Assembly: GCA_009829735.1 (NCBI GenBank)
Contig: CM020618.1
Location: forward strand, 4,400,882 to 4,464,881
Direction: 5' to 3'
DNA from: Pyropia yezoensis
Lineage: Eukaryota; Rhodophyta; Bangiophyceae; Bangiales; Bangiaceae
DNA length: 64,000 nt
A program made the position numbers and the translations under genes. The stretch's first letter is position 1. Every line of letters starts with the position of its first letter. The notes beneath the pieces are model-generated. The model was given only the letters and a program-made list of their open reading frames with translations. It made no database searches and was not told where the DNA came from. Positions 27,903-37,306 of the stretch are shown in pieces.

Positions 27903-29849
27903 ATGGCTAGCTCGGACCCCCCGTCGTCCGGGGAGTACACGGGTGACGCACGTACTTCAGTGCCTTTGAATACTGGTGAGACATAGGTGAGTTTACCTGG
28001 GGTCGCAGAGGGACTAGAGGTCCCTCAAGCCAGCAGGACTGGAAGTACGGGCGGGCAATAGGCCACCCCGACTCAGTCGGGAGTTCACTCGGGTGACACT
28101 TCTGATGTGGGTGGGCCGAAGTCTGGCCACCGTGTGGTATACTCAACGGGAACGTCCCAAGGGGTGAGGACTGTCCCCGCGGGTTCCACTCGGGTTGGAG
28201 CCAACTTTGGCTTGGAGTCGTCGCCAACTAGGCTTTCGGAGGACGGTGGACCTCCGTTGGTCGGCGATGGGCTCGCGCCCATGCCCCCGGTTGAGACCCC
28301 TGAGGAACGTGGTTACCCCTCAGGTGGACTGCCGGAGGCGGAACGAGACTCAACTGGAGTCGTCAATCCACTCCTCGCGGAAACTGTCCGTCGGGAGGCG
28401 ACCAATGTGTTGCGGCAGACTTTGCCGGACCTGGTGGTCACGATGACGAATGCTATTCTGAATCAGATTGTGGCGAGTTTGCCAGATGGCCTTAATGTCC
28501 AAACCGGATTGGGGCTTTCGAGCCCGCAGGCGCGGGGGGAATCCCCCCTTACGCCTATCTCTGGTCGCCCCGAACTGGGGGCGACACCTGTGACTCCCAA
28601 CGAGGGAGCCACACCATACTCGGTGGGGCGTACGCCCTTCACGGGGGAGTTCCCCCCGGAAACGCCGGCGGCTACACCAAACGCGCCGCGCCGGACTACA
28701 GGCACTGAGAGTGAACTTACCCCAGTGCCACAGCGGCTGGTCCCTCAACGTGAGGTGCCGCCCAAGATCCAGGTAGCCAACCCGGTCTACCAGAGGATCT
28801 TTGACTGTGAGATCTACGCCCTCCACAACAAGTCGGTGGCGTATGGTCCTGACCAGGCCCGAGCCATGGGCCGTGCCAAGAAGAATGCACTTCATTCTTT
28901 TGGGCACAAAGTGGAGTGGGACGGAACCCCCCCCCTCCGTGTCTTTGAGTTCCTACGTCGTTTCACAAAAGCCTGTGACGACAATGCCATAAGTGAAGGC
29001 ATGGCTTTTTACATGCTACAGGAGTTTACGAAGGGCGACCTACGGACAGAACTTATGTCCGTCATGCCCAGCTCCTCAAGTGGAGGCGCTGGGGAGGTGA
29101 CGTCCTATTTGGAGCTCGTCAACTGGTTGTTGAGAGCCATGGTTGATGAGGCAGCGTTCGCTTCTCAAGTCGAGGAGTTTACGCAAGCCCATCAGGAAGA
29201 GGCGGAGGACGAGTTGTCCTTTGCGGAGCGAGTCCGTAAGCTCAACAATCTTTGTGGGTTTCTTCATCCACAAGCTGTGGTGAAGAGTCGGTTTGTGGAG
29301 GGACTCCATTGGTCAGTCCGGATGGAGACCCGGGAGCATAACACTGCCCGGGCGACCCTGGCCGGGTTGGCCAGGTTCGCCTATCGCAGAGGCGAGGCCT
29401 ACCGCAAGTTGCGGGAGGAACAACGCCAGGAGCGTCAGGCCGAGTTGGCCAAGGAACGGGAGGAGGCGCGCCAGGCCAGAGAGTTGAGAGAGGCACGCCG
29501 AATCCGCAAGAAGAGGGCGGTAGCTGCCGTGGGAACTTCCCAGGGTATCTCTTTGTCTTCCCCAGTTGGGAAGACCCCTCCCGGAACGGACCATCGGTGT
29601 TGGAACTGCAACTCCGATGGTCACTGGGCATATGATTGCCCCAAGTTGAGTAAACGCATCCAACAACTTGTTAGGAATGCGAGTAAAAAGTCGGCTACGA
29701 ACGAAGTACGTTCACGCCGCGAGGGTGGGTCTCGACCGGTCGTTGCGGTCGCCACACCCTCGGCGGAGGAGGCGGACACGTCGTCCTCGGACTCGTCGTC
29801 TTCCTCCCCGCCCTCAGATTCGGACGCCAAGTCGGCGGGAAACGAATGA
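27903..29849 (+). pseudogene. gag: gag of element 3, with two in-frame TAG codons near the N-terminus
   Basis: The ATG at 27903 opens MASSDPPSSG and meets TAG at 27984 and again at 28059. The frame is then open to 29849. The open part contains the capsid-like domain (PPLRVFEFLRRFTKACDDN, shared with element 1), a highly charged helical stretch (EEQRQERQAELAKEREEARQ) and a CCHC zinc knuckle (CWNCNSDGHWAYDC). It ends SAGNE. Initiation at a later ATG (near 28279) would still give most of the capsid and knuckle. The N-terminal damage may therefore be tolerated, or the upstream ATG may not be the real start. Confidence 0.8.
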
Positions 29850-29882
29850 CCGTTGGGGCTGGTCGTCCGAAGCTCACAACGG
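29837..29882 (+). promoter_or_regulatory. Probable -1 frameshift signal with downstream stem, element 3
   Basis: G GGA AAC occupies 29837-29843, followed by GAA TGA. After a 6-base spacer a perfect 6-bp stem can form between CCGTTG (29850-29855) and CAACGG (29877-29882). Heptamer, 5-9-base spacer and stem are the classic parts of a -1 frameshift signal. The gag stop also overlaps an ATG (ATGA at 29846), so re-initiation is possible in this copy too. Confidence 0.75.
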
Positions 29883-32800
29883 CAGCCTCGGCCAAGTGGG
29901 CCAGGAGGACGAACCAACCGTGCCGGATACTGCGGCGACCTAAGGGAGTCCGCCCACCTCGGGTAGGACTCCCCAAGAACGTAAACCCACGTCGGGTCAT
30001 CGCGGTGCTGACGGGTGAGAACTTCCAGGTGGCTGGACGGGTGCAACTTGCCCCCGGCCGTGCATGGTGTACCCGTATCGTACTTGATACCGGGTCGGGA
30101 GCCTCCTTGATACGCAAGTCGCTATTACCAAAGGAGGTGAAGCTCCAACGCTGGAGGTCCAAAGCTGACCATATGATTGACATCAATGGTGGGGTACTTC
30201 CCATCGTTGGTGCCGTGACCCTACCAACTAGGTTGGGGACCCATGAGGTCGACGTGACCTATGGCGTAGTTGAGAATATATCGGTACCCCTGCTTCTGGG
30301 TACCCCTTATGTTGTTACACAAGTGCCTTTGATTTGTGGCCCTGAGTACTGGGTCAAGTTGATGAATGGGGAGACTATCCCCATCCTTGGTAAGGGAAAG
30401 TCTGTGGCTCCTGTGACAGTCTCACAGTCGAAGCCTGTTTGTTCGGTGAGGGAAGGGCTTACTGCTACCCTGCGTTTAGCCCGCAAAGTCACGTTGCCCC
30501 CCAACTCGGTGGCGCACGTTGATGTTGTAACTCATTTTACGGGGAACGGGTTGGTGCACCCTCACCCCCGTCTTGCTCGCAAGCACCAAGTGCATGTTGC
30601 CCTTGGCACGATGGACTCCAAAGCCGGAGTCCCGTGGAGGATCCAGGTGATGAACCTGAGCCCGACGCCCAAGTACTTCAAGTCGGGAGCCAAGTTCGGC
30701 TATATCGACCAACACGAGGGACCGGTAGTAGCGGTCACCCTCAACGCGGGCGCAAGTAGCGACCCGAAGTCCGGAAAGGAGAAGCATCAAGCCAAGTCGG
30801 CCGCCTCTCCTCGACCCCATGTGAACATGGAGGGTGTCCCCCCCAGGTTGAGGGTTCAAGTTGAACGCCTCTTGGACCAATATCACAAGTTGTGGGATGG
30901 TCAATTGGGACTCATGAGAGCCACCCAACACCGGATCGAGTTGAAGCCCGGTGCACCCCCTATACGCCAACAACCGTATAGGGGAGGGCCTCGTTCAAGG
31001 GCCCTCGTTAAGGAGCAAGTTGCTCGCATGGAGGCCCTCGATGTGATCGAGGCCAGCAACGCCGAGTGGGCGAGTCCGGTGGTTATCGTCCCCAAAGTTG
31101 ATGGGACCCCCCGGTTTTGTATCGACTACCGTAAGCTCAACGAGAGCACGGTGAAGGACAGTTATCCCCTACCTAGGATGGATGACTGTCTGGACTCTCT
31201 GGGGGAGGCAAACGTGTTCTCTACCCTGGACTGTAACGCGGGGTACTGGCAAATTCCCATTGCCCCGGAGGACAGGCATAAAACTACCTTTACCTGTCAC
31301 TGTGGTACCTACCAGTGCAAGCGCCTACCGTTTGGTCTGTGTAACGCGCCGGCAACTTTCCAGCGCGCTATGGACATGATTCTGGCCGGAGTACGGTGGC
31401 AGATCTGTCTTGTGTACCTAGACGATATCATTGTGTTCCCCCGAAGTCCGGAGGAACACATTGGCCATCTTGGCCAGGTGTTCAAGCTACTTGCTGACGC
31501 CGGTGTGTCACTGAAGGCGAGTAAGTGCCACCTCTTTACTCAAGAGGTGGAGTACTTGGGACATGTTGTCCATCCGGGGCATCTCAGTGTTAACGAGAAG
31601 AACTTGAGGGCCATTCGTAAGGCTCAGTACCCCCGGACCCAGACCCAGATGAGGAGCTTTCTCGGGATGTGTAACGTGTACCGACGTTTCACCAAGGGCT
31701 TCGCCAAGGTGGCGAAGCCGTTGAATGAGCTAGTGAGCTCAACGCTACCGAAGAACCTGCCTCCCCCAAGTCGGGTGGAGCAGGAATCCTTTGAGACTCT
31801 TCGGGACCTTCTGCTGAAGCCCCCCATCTTGGCTATTCCCAGGTTGGGAGGCCACTCCATCCTGGATGTGGACGCAAGCTACGACCAACTTGGTTGTGTG
31901 TTGCTTCAGCAGCAGCCGGACAAGGAGTACTTGCCGGTGGGATACTTTAGTAAGGGGCTGAACTCGGCCGAGAAGAACTACGGAGTCACCGAGTTGGAAG
32001 GACTCGCAGTGGTGTGGGCGGTGACGTCACTTCGTCACTACCTGGAGTGTGAGAAGTTCCTCATCCGCTGTGACCACCGCGCGTTGCAGTTCATCTTTAA
32101 GACGGACTGTACGAACACTCGTCTCAACCGGTGGAGGGTGCGACTGGCACCCTTCAACTTTGACATTGAATACCGACCTGGCAGGCAACATGCCCTTGCC
32201 GACGGCCTCTCGGGTACCTACCGAGGGGCTGGACACTAACCCAGTCGATGAGGACATCCCCATCGTGGGGGTAGTCACGCGCTCGGGTCAGGCGTTGAAC
32301 CCCGAGGCGCCAGGGAACAAGAAGTACTTGCCCCTGTCCCTGGACGAGGTGGTGAAGGCCCAGGCCGAGGATCCCTTCTGCAAGTCGCAGAGGGATATAC
32401 TGGATACAGTGGTAGAGACGCGTTTCATTCTGGGAGACAATGGCCTCCTCATGAGGAGGGGGGTATTCCAGGGGACCGAACAACTTGTCGTCCCCGCATC
32501 CCTCAAGGACAGTATCCTTGAGAGGGAGCACAACGCTCCCACGGGTGGACACCTGGGGTCTAGTATACTGTACCAGACCCTGAGGACCAGGTACTACTGG
32601 CCGTCCATGGTGGTGGACATCTACAGTTGGGTGGCTGCCTGCACAAGTTGTGCACAGAACCGTCTGATGGAACGGCGGCCTAGTACGGCTATGTTATTGT
32701 TCCCGGCCAAGGAGCCCTTCGCCGCGTTGGCGATGGACATCCTTGGGCCACTGCCAGTGACCGAGGAGGGCAACCAGTACCTCCTGTTCATCTGTGACCG

Positions 32801-33827
32801 CTTCACGAAACTTACGCGAGCGATCCCACTGGCAGAGATCACGGCCATGTCGGTCGTGTCAGCCTTCCTAGATCACTGGGTTGCCGCGTATGGCATCCCA
32901 GATAGTACACTATCGGACAATGGACCGCAATTTGCGTCTGTACTGTTTCAGGGAGTGCTGGATATGTTGGGGGTTCAGGCAAACTATGCCACCCCCTACC
33001 ACCCACAAACTAATGGGCAGGTGGAGCGCTTCAACAAAACTATTGTTAGGCAGCTGCGCCACTATGTGAGTGAGCACGTGAAGACGTGGGACCAATACAT
33101 TTCTATCCTTACTACTGCCTACAATTCGCAGGTTCACTCATCTACAGGGGAAGTACCCCTCGCTTTTGTGACCCCCCGTCGCGTGCGGTCTATTGCCGTG
33201 CGGCGGTCGCTCCCAACTAGGGAGGATGGTGGCAGTACGCCTTCTCCTACTGAGAGTAAGGCGGAGTTCGCTGCTAGGCTTGAACACCTCATCCCTAAAG
33301 TCAGGGCTGAGATGGACAAAGCACAAAAGCGCTACAAGCGTACCTTTGACAAAAAGGTGCGCAATGCTAAACATGTCCCCGAGCAGGGTGACTGGGTGCT
33401 GGTACACTCGCACACCCCAACTGGGGGTAAGCTGGTATTCCAGACGAAGGGACCGTACCAGGTCCTTCGTACTGATGGGCGGCGCTTCACCATCGAAAGT
33501 GACGATGGGGTCCGCACAGTGAACGGACAGGACGTGGTCAAAGTTGCACCACCGCCTGCGGGCGACCCAGCTTGGGCGCGTGCTTTGGAAGCGTGGCGCC
33601 TCCCCTCACTGCCTGCGGCCAAACAGGGCCCGCAGGAGTACGTGTTCGATAAGTTCATCGACCACGGATTGGATGAAGACACTGACCGCCTCATGTTGAG
33701 GGTGCGTTGGTTTGGCTACAAAGCCAAGAATGATACGTGGGAGTATGTGGAGGACCTTCCCGCTGAGAAGGTCCGGGCGTACTGTGCCCGGAATGAGATA
33801 GACCCTAACAGCCCTCCCTCAACGTGA
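29846..33827 (+). pseudogene. pol: pol of element 3, broken by one frameshift between RNase H and integrase
   Basis: The first part (29846-32239) contains protease (VLDTGSGASLIRKS), RT (FCIDYRKLN, YLDDIIVF) and RNase H (LDVDASYDQLGC). Near 32,207-32,213 (GCCTCTCGGG) the homologous frame jumps by +1, consistent with loss of two bases in a short CT run, and the first frame ends at 32239. The second frame carries on to 33827 with the integrase zinc finger (HNAPTGGHLG, CTSCAQNRL), the core (AMDILGPLP, DNGPQFAS, NGQVERFN) and a C-terminal chromodomain (EYVFDKFIDHGLD, VRWFGYKAKNDTWEYVEDLP). No other disruption is visible. Confidence 0.9.
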
Positions 33828-33938
33828 GGGAAGGCCGAGCAACAGTGCAAAGAGAGTGCTTCAAGTCGAAGTGGTACGCAGAGTGGCTTTTAACTACAGC
33901 CCTAACCCTCACACTCTCACAACAAAGGCAGCTACCAA

Positions 33939-35882
33939 CTAGGCACGCATGCTAGACTCTCCCACTCCACGGCCCTCGCCCTCACGTGGAGGCGAGCGGC
34001 GAGACCCACGCCGATAACGGTCTCCACTTGTTGGAGGGGGCGGCGGCTCCAAGTCGGAACCGTCGCGCCCCTCACGGTCGCGCAAGTGGCGCCGACCGTG
34101 GCCACTCTTCTGCCTGGTCTTGCGCGCAAGTTTGCGACGCAGACGCTGGACAGACTCCGTCTCCGACGGGGTAGAGGACTCCGAAACGGAGTAAGACAAC
34201 TCGTCTTCCGATACGGAAGGAGAGCGCCGCGAGTGTCGGCGACGACGGCGAGGAGGCGAGTATGCCCGGCTCGCGCGACGTTTGCCACGCCCAAGTGGGG
34301 CTGGCTGGGGCATAATAGCCCCAATGCGAGCCAACTCGGCTGTCATAAACTCCGCCACCGACTCGCAACTCGCGGTCGCCACTGCAGTACGAACGCGCTC
34401 CTCAAGTTGAGGAGTCTCGGAACTCTGTAGGGTTGCGGTCGACGCGGCCAACCAGGAAATGGTGCGCACCAACGTGGTGATCATCATCTCTGAGGTTAGA
34501 GGCGTGGGCGGCAACACCAACTTGGGGTATACCGTCAGGAGGGTGGCCCCCAAGTTGGGGGACACCGGGGTGGAAGACTCCACGGCCACGCTGATCGGGA
34601 TGTTCCCGTGAGGTTGGAAAGGAACAGGAGGAAGCGGAGGGACCCGCCGAGGTGGCGGTACCCGGGTGTAACTGCGACCCCGACTTGGGGCCTCCGCAGT
34701 GGGTTGAGTCATATGGCCATCATAGGACGGCACGGCCATAACTATGGGCTTGTCCGGGGGTGGCGCAGTGTGGCGATCCACCCCCGGGGCATACGGGTAG
34801 TCCCCGATGCCCAACCCCTCTCGTAGGACCACACGGCCGTCGTGAAGCTCACGAGCGACCCACACGAACTGGCAAAGTGCGCCATCGTCCTTGGGCCCAC
34901 GAGTGGGGCGGCGCAACTTGTGCTCAATGCTCTCCCACTCGATAAACTTATGGAGCCGGAGCATCTCCTCAAGTAGAGTGAGTTGTCCTGATGAGCACCC
35001 CTCAGCAACTAGCTGAGGGGTGAGCTGTTCCAAACCTTGGAGGAGCCGGAGGGGGAGATGCCAGAGCATCCCCCGCCGCTGAACACAGGACACCCAGGTC
35101 GACATGACCTCGAGGAGCCACTGGGTGGCCAACATGGCCCACACCAGGTGATCAGGGGCAGCCGTCAACATGACGGAGCCGAAGTGGTCAAGCAACCGTG
35201 GCAACAACGCCGGGAACCCGTAGGGGACCTCAACTTGAGGCCACCACTCGGGCTTCTTCGGATAGTACTGCTCCTTACTGGCAGCAGACTGTTGAGGAAA
35301 CTCAAGTTGAGCCGAGGTCACCAAGTAGGGACCTCGCCGGAAGTCTTTCTCCATCCGCACATCAAAGTGATGAGTGTGCGGATTGGCCTCGTGGAGGTAC
35401 AGTGGGCGAGTTGCCACAGCGTCCCACGTGAAGGTCGGCAAGTCGCCGGGACCCGGGATAGTTCCCCCGCGGTCCACCATGGCCTTGGCACGCTGAACGT
35501 CCTCAACCTCCTCATCGTCCAGGATGGCAAACTGGTCCGTCCTGAAGCCGGCAGGGAACCCGACCCTACGGGGATACTTCTCCCGTAGGCGGTCCCATAC
35601 CCGGCCCATCGCTGCGCCAAGTCGGCCACAGCGAAGAACAGTCAGCCCCTCCTCATAGAGAGGCCAAGCGGGGTAAAACCACCGCCCCAAGGCCTCACGC
35701 GGGACAACTTGTCCCGCCTCCGGGGGAGACCCCGCCGTCAACCCAAAGCCGGGTGACGCGGGAGTCCCGTCCCCCGGAGCGATCGCGGAGCCCCCGCCGG
35801 AAGTCCCGGCGGGTGCTGCCCCGTAGGAGGTGTCCTCCATGCGCTCGTCAAGAGAGTCCGTCTCCACTCCCGGAGTCGCCAT
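33939..35882 (-). CDS. Antisense ORF of element 3 (647 aa), intact
   Basis: It is encoded on the minus strand between the pol stop and the 3' LTR, convergent with pol, which ends 111 bases away. The first ATG in the frame is at 35882 (MATPGVETDS). Residues 1-60 are acidic and low complexity. The core (65-375) contains RWFYPAWPLY, YYPKKPEWWPQVEVPYG, DHFGSVML, QWLLEV, GMLWHLPLRLLQGLEQL and PYAPGVD, shared in order with the orphan at 9,312 and partly with the ORF of element 2. The C-terminal 120 residues are Arg/Ser-rich with a likely nuclear localisation character. It is uninterrupted even though gag and pol of the same copy are damaged. It resembles no enzyme I know; an RNA- or DNA-binding accessory role is only a guess. 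Confidence 0.8.
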   Translation of the reverse strand: MATPGVETDSLDERMEDTSYGAAPAGTSGGGSAIAPGDGTPASPGFGLTAGSPPEAGQVVPREALGRWFYPAWPLYEEGLTVLRCGRLGAAMGRVWDRLREKYPRRVGFPAGFRTDQFAILDDEEVEDVQRAKAMVDRGGTIPGPGDLPTFTWDAVATRPLYLHEANPHTHHFDVRMEKDFRRGPYLVTSAQLEFPQQSAASKEQYYPKKPEWWPQVEVPYGFPALLPRLLDHFGSVMLTAAPDHLVWAMLATQWLLEVMSTWVSCVQRRGMLWHLPLRLLQGLEQLTPQLVAEGCSSGQLTLLEEMLRLHKFIEWESIEHKLRRPTRGPKDDGALCQFVWVARELHDGRVVLREGLGIGDYPYAPGVDRHTAPPPDKPIVMAVPSYDGHMTQPTAEAPSRGRSYTRVPPPRRVPPLPPVPFQPHGNIPISVAVESSTPVSPNLGATLLTVYPKLVLPPTPLTSEMMITTLVRTISWLAASTATLQSSETPQLEERVRTAVATASCESVAEFMTAELARIGAIMPQPAPLGRGKRRASRAYSPPRRRRRHSRRSPSVSEDELSYSVSESSTPSETESVQRLRRKLARKTRQKSGHGRRHLRDREGRDGSDLEPPPPPTSGDRYRRGSRRSPPREGEGRGVGESSMRA

Positions 35883-36207
35883 GGCTCTCCCCAAGTTGGG
35901 GAGAGACGCTCTGGCTATCGCAGCACGAGACCCGCCTCGAGTTGAGGGGGACTCGGATCGTGGGTATACGGGTGGCCTCCCCAGCGTGGGGCGGCCCAGT
36001 GGAAGGTGAAGGGGAGGTGGTGGTGATAGTGAAGTGTGAACTGAGGAGAGCAAGCTGCCGAGTGGGCAAGCTTGAGGAGAGGGGCGGTCAACGTGACCGC
36101 CTCCACATCCGTGTTACGTACTCGATGGGGGACAGCAAGTCGCGCCCCCAACGCCGAGACGTGCGTTTACGCACCCCCTCACAGGGCCGACCGGGTCGGT
36201 CGGAACT

Positions 36208-36220
36208 GAGGAGAGGGGAG
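36208..36220 (+). other. Polypurine tract of element 3
   Basis: GAGGAGAGGGGAG directly precedes the 3' LTR at 36,221. Confidence 0.75.
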
Positions 36221-36689
36221 TGTGGCAGTATTGACCCACAGGTAGGGGGGCAACACGTGCCATGCAAGGGGCGGCAGGCCACTAGCCTGATCCGTTCCTC
36301 CCCCTGCATTTGGGTCCATATTCCCTAAGTTTGGGATAGTTAGCTTAGTAGTAAATCCAACTTGGATTTGAGGGTTTTCTGCATTTATCGTCTTGAATTT
36401 TCGTGTGGCCCGGTGGGCAGGTGCTGGGGTGGGAGATTCTGAGTGGCGAGATTCTGAGTGGACCCTGGGGGGATAAGGGGAGGGACAGCGGGGCTTGGCC
36501 CTGCGTCCCCGTCCCGACCAAGAAACTGTTGGACCACACACCATCCTCTTGTTTGTCCGTGGGGGGTTTGCCCCACAACAGGGACAGAGTGTGTGCGACT
36601 TGCACTTCTTCCGGTTCCCCCGACACGGGAGGCAGCCCTAGCACACCGCCCCAACTTGGGTGCCGTGTGTGCTAGTGGTTTTTGCCACA
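36221..36689 (+). repeat. 3' LTR of element 3 (469 bp)
   Basis: It has the same length and termini as the 5' LTR with about four substitutions, and is followed by the target duplication GTGTG. Confidence 0.93.
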
Positions 36690-36763
36690 GTGTGGCTGGG
36701 AGCAATTTGATACTGCAAATACGTGGACGAATCAATTGGCGTAAGCGCGACAACAAGCGTTGC

Positions 36764-36811
36764 CACCCCCAGTTAAGACGCCCGGAGAGCGGACACTAGG
36801 GTTCAGAGCGA
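36764..36811 (+). repeat. Left terminal inverted repeat
   Basis: A 14-base terminal block and a 23-base inner block match the right end in inverted orientation, with an 11-base insertion between them here. Confidence 0.88.
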
Positions 36812-37306
36812 TTCCGGATCAGCCATTGGCCCAGAGCGCTGTGTCAGGAGCAAATATGGCATATATTGAAACTTGTGACCCTATTCCAAGGTTCAAACGA
36901 CGTGTCGGATGAGAATTGGAGCACAGCTGCCTGAGGCGCCTGCGGTGGGCCTCTCGGGTTGAAAGTCGACATGGAATCGGCATATTTCTTCTCGATGGAA
37001 GAGCGCTCAGAGCTTTGTGCGCATCAGCACAGCAATGGCTAAGTCACACAAGGGAGCCCAAGAGAGGGAGAGCAGGTCGTCTGAGGCGGAAGGGGGTACT
37101 TGCACGGAAACAAGAGCAGCTTGATCATTCCCCCGTATCCCAGGAGGTCTCTTACAAGGGTTGGTCGTCCGATCCCCCTCCCCTGTATGCGCGCAGGTCG
37201 CACGCGGGGAAGCCGGGGGAAGCTGAGGGAATACATAGGAGCCAGGAAGACGTCCAAGCGGTCGTCCAGAGTGCACAGGTCATGTGAAAGAACAGCCAGT
37301 GTATCT

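Larger units (their letters stand above)
27314..36689 (+). mobile_element. Element 3: full-length but damaged chromovirus (9.4 kb)
   Basis: Both LTRs are 469 bp, begin TGTGGCA and end TGCCACA, and differ at about four positions. A perfect 5-bp target duplication GTGTG flanks them (27309-27313 and 36690-36694). The plus-strand order is 5' LTR, primer site, gag, pol with chromodomain, antisense ORF on the minus strand, polypurine tract, 3' LTR. The plan is the same as in element 2 although LTRs and proteins are clearly diverged. Gag has two stops and pol has one frameshift, so this copy would need help to move. Confidence 0.95.

Noticed and set aside
29846..29849. ATGA stop-start overlap as the general way pol is translated
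   Set aside because: Element 3 has ATGA and element 2 has an ATG nine bases past the stop, but element 1 has no ATG near its gag stop, while all three share the slippery heptamer. Re-initiation is kept only as an alternative for elements 2 and 3.
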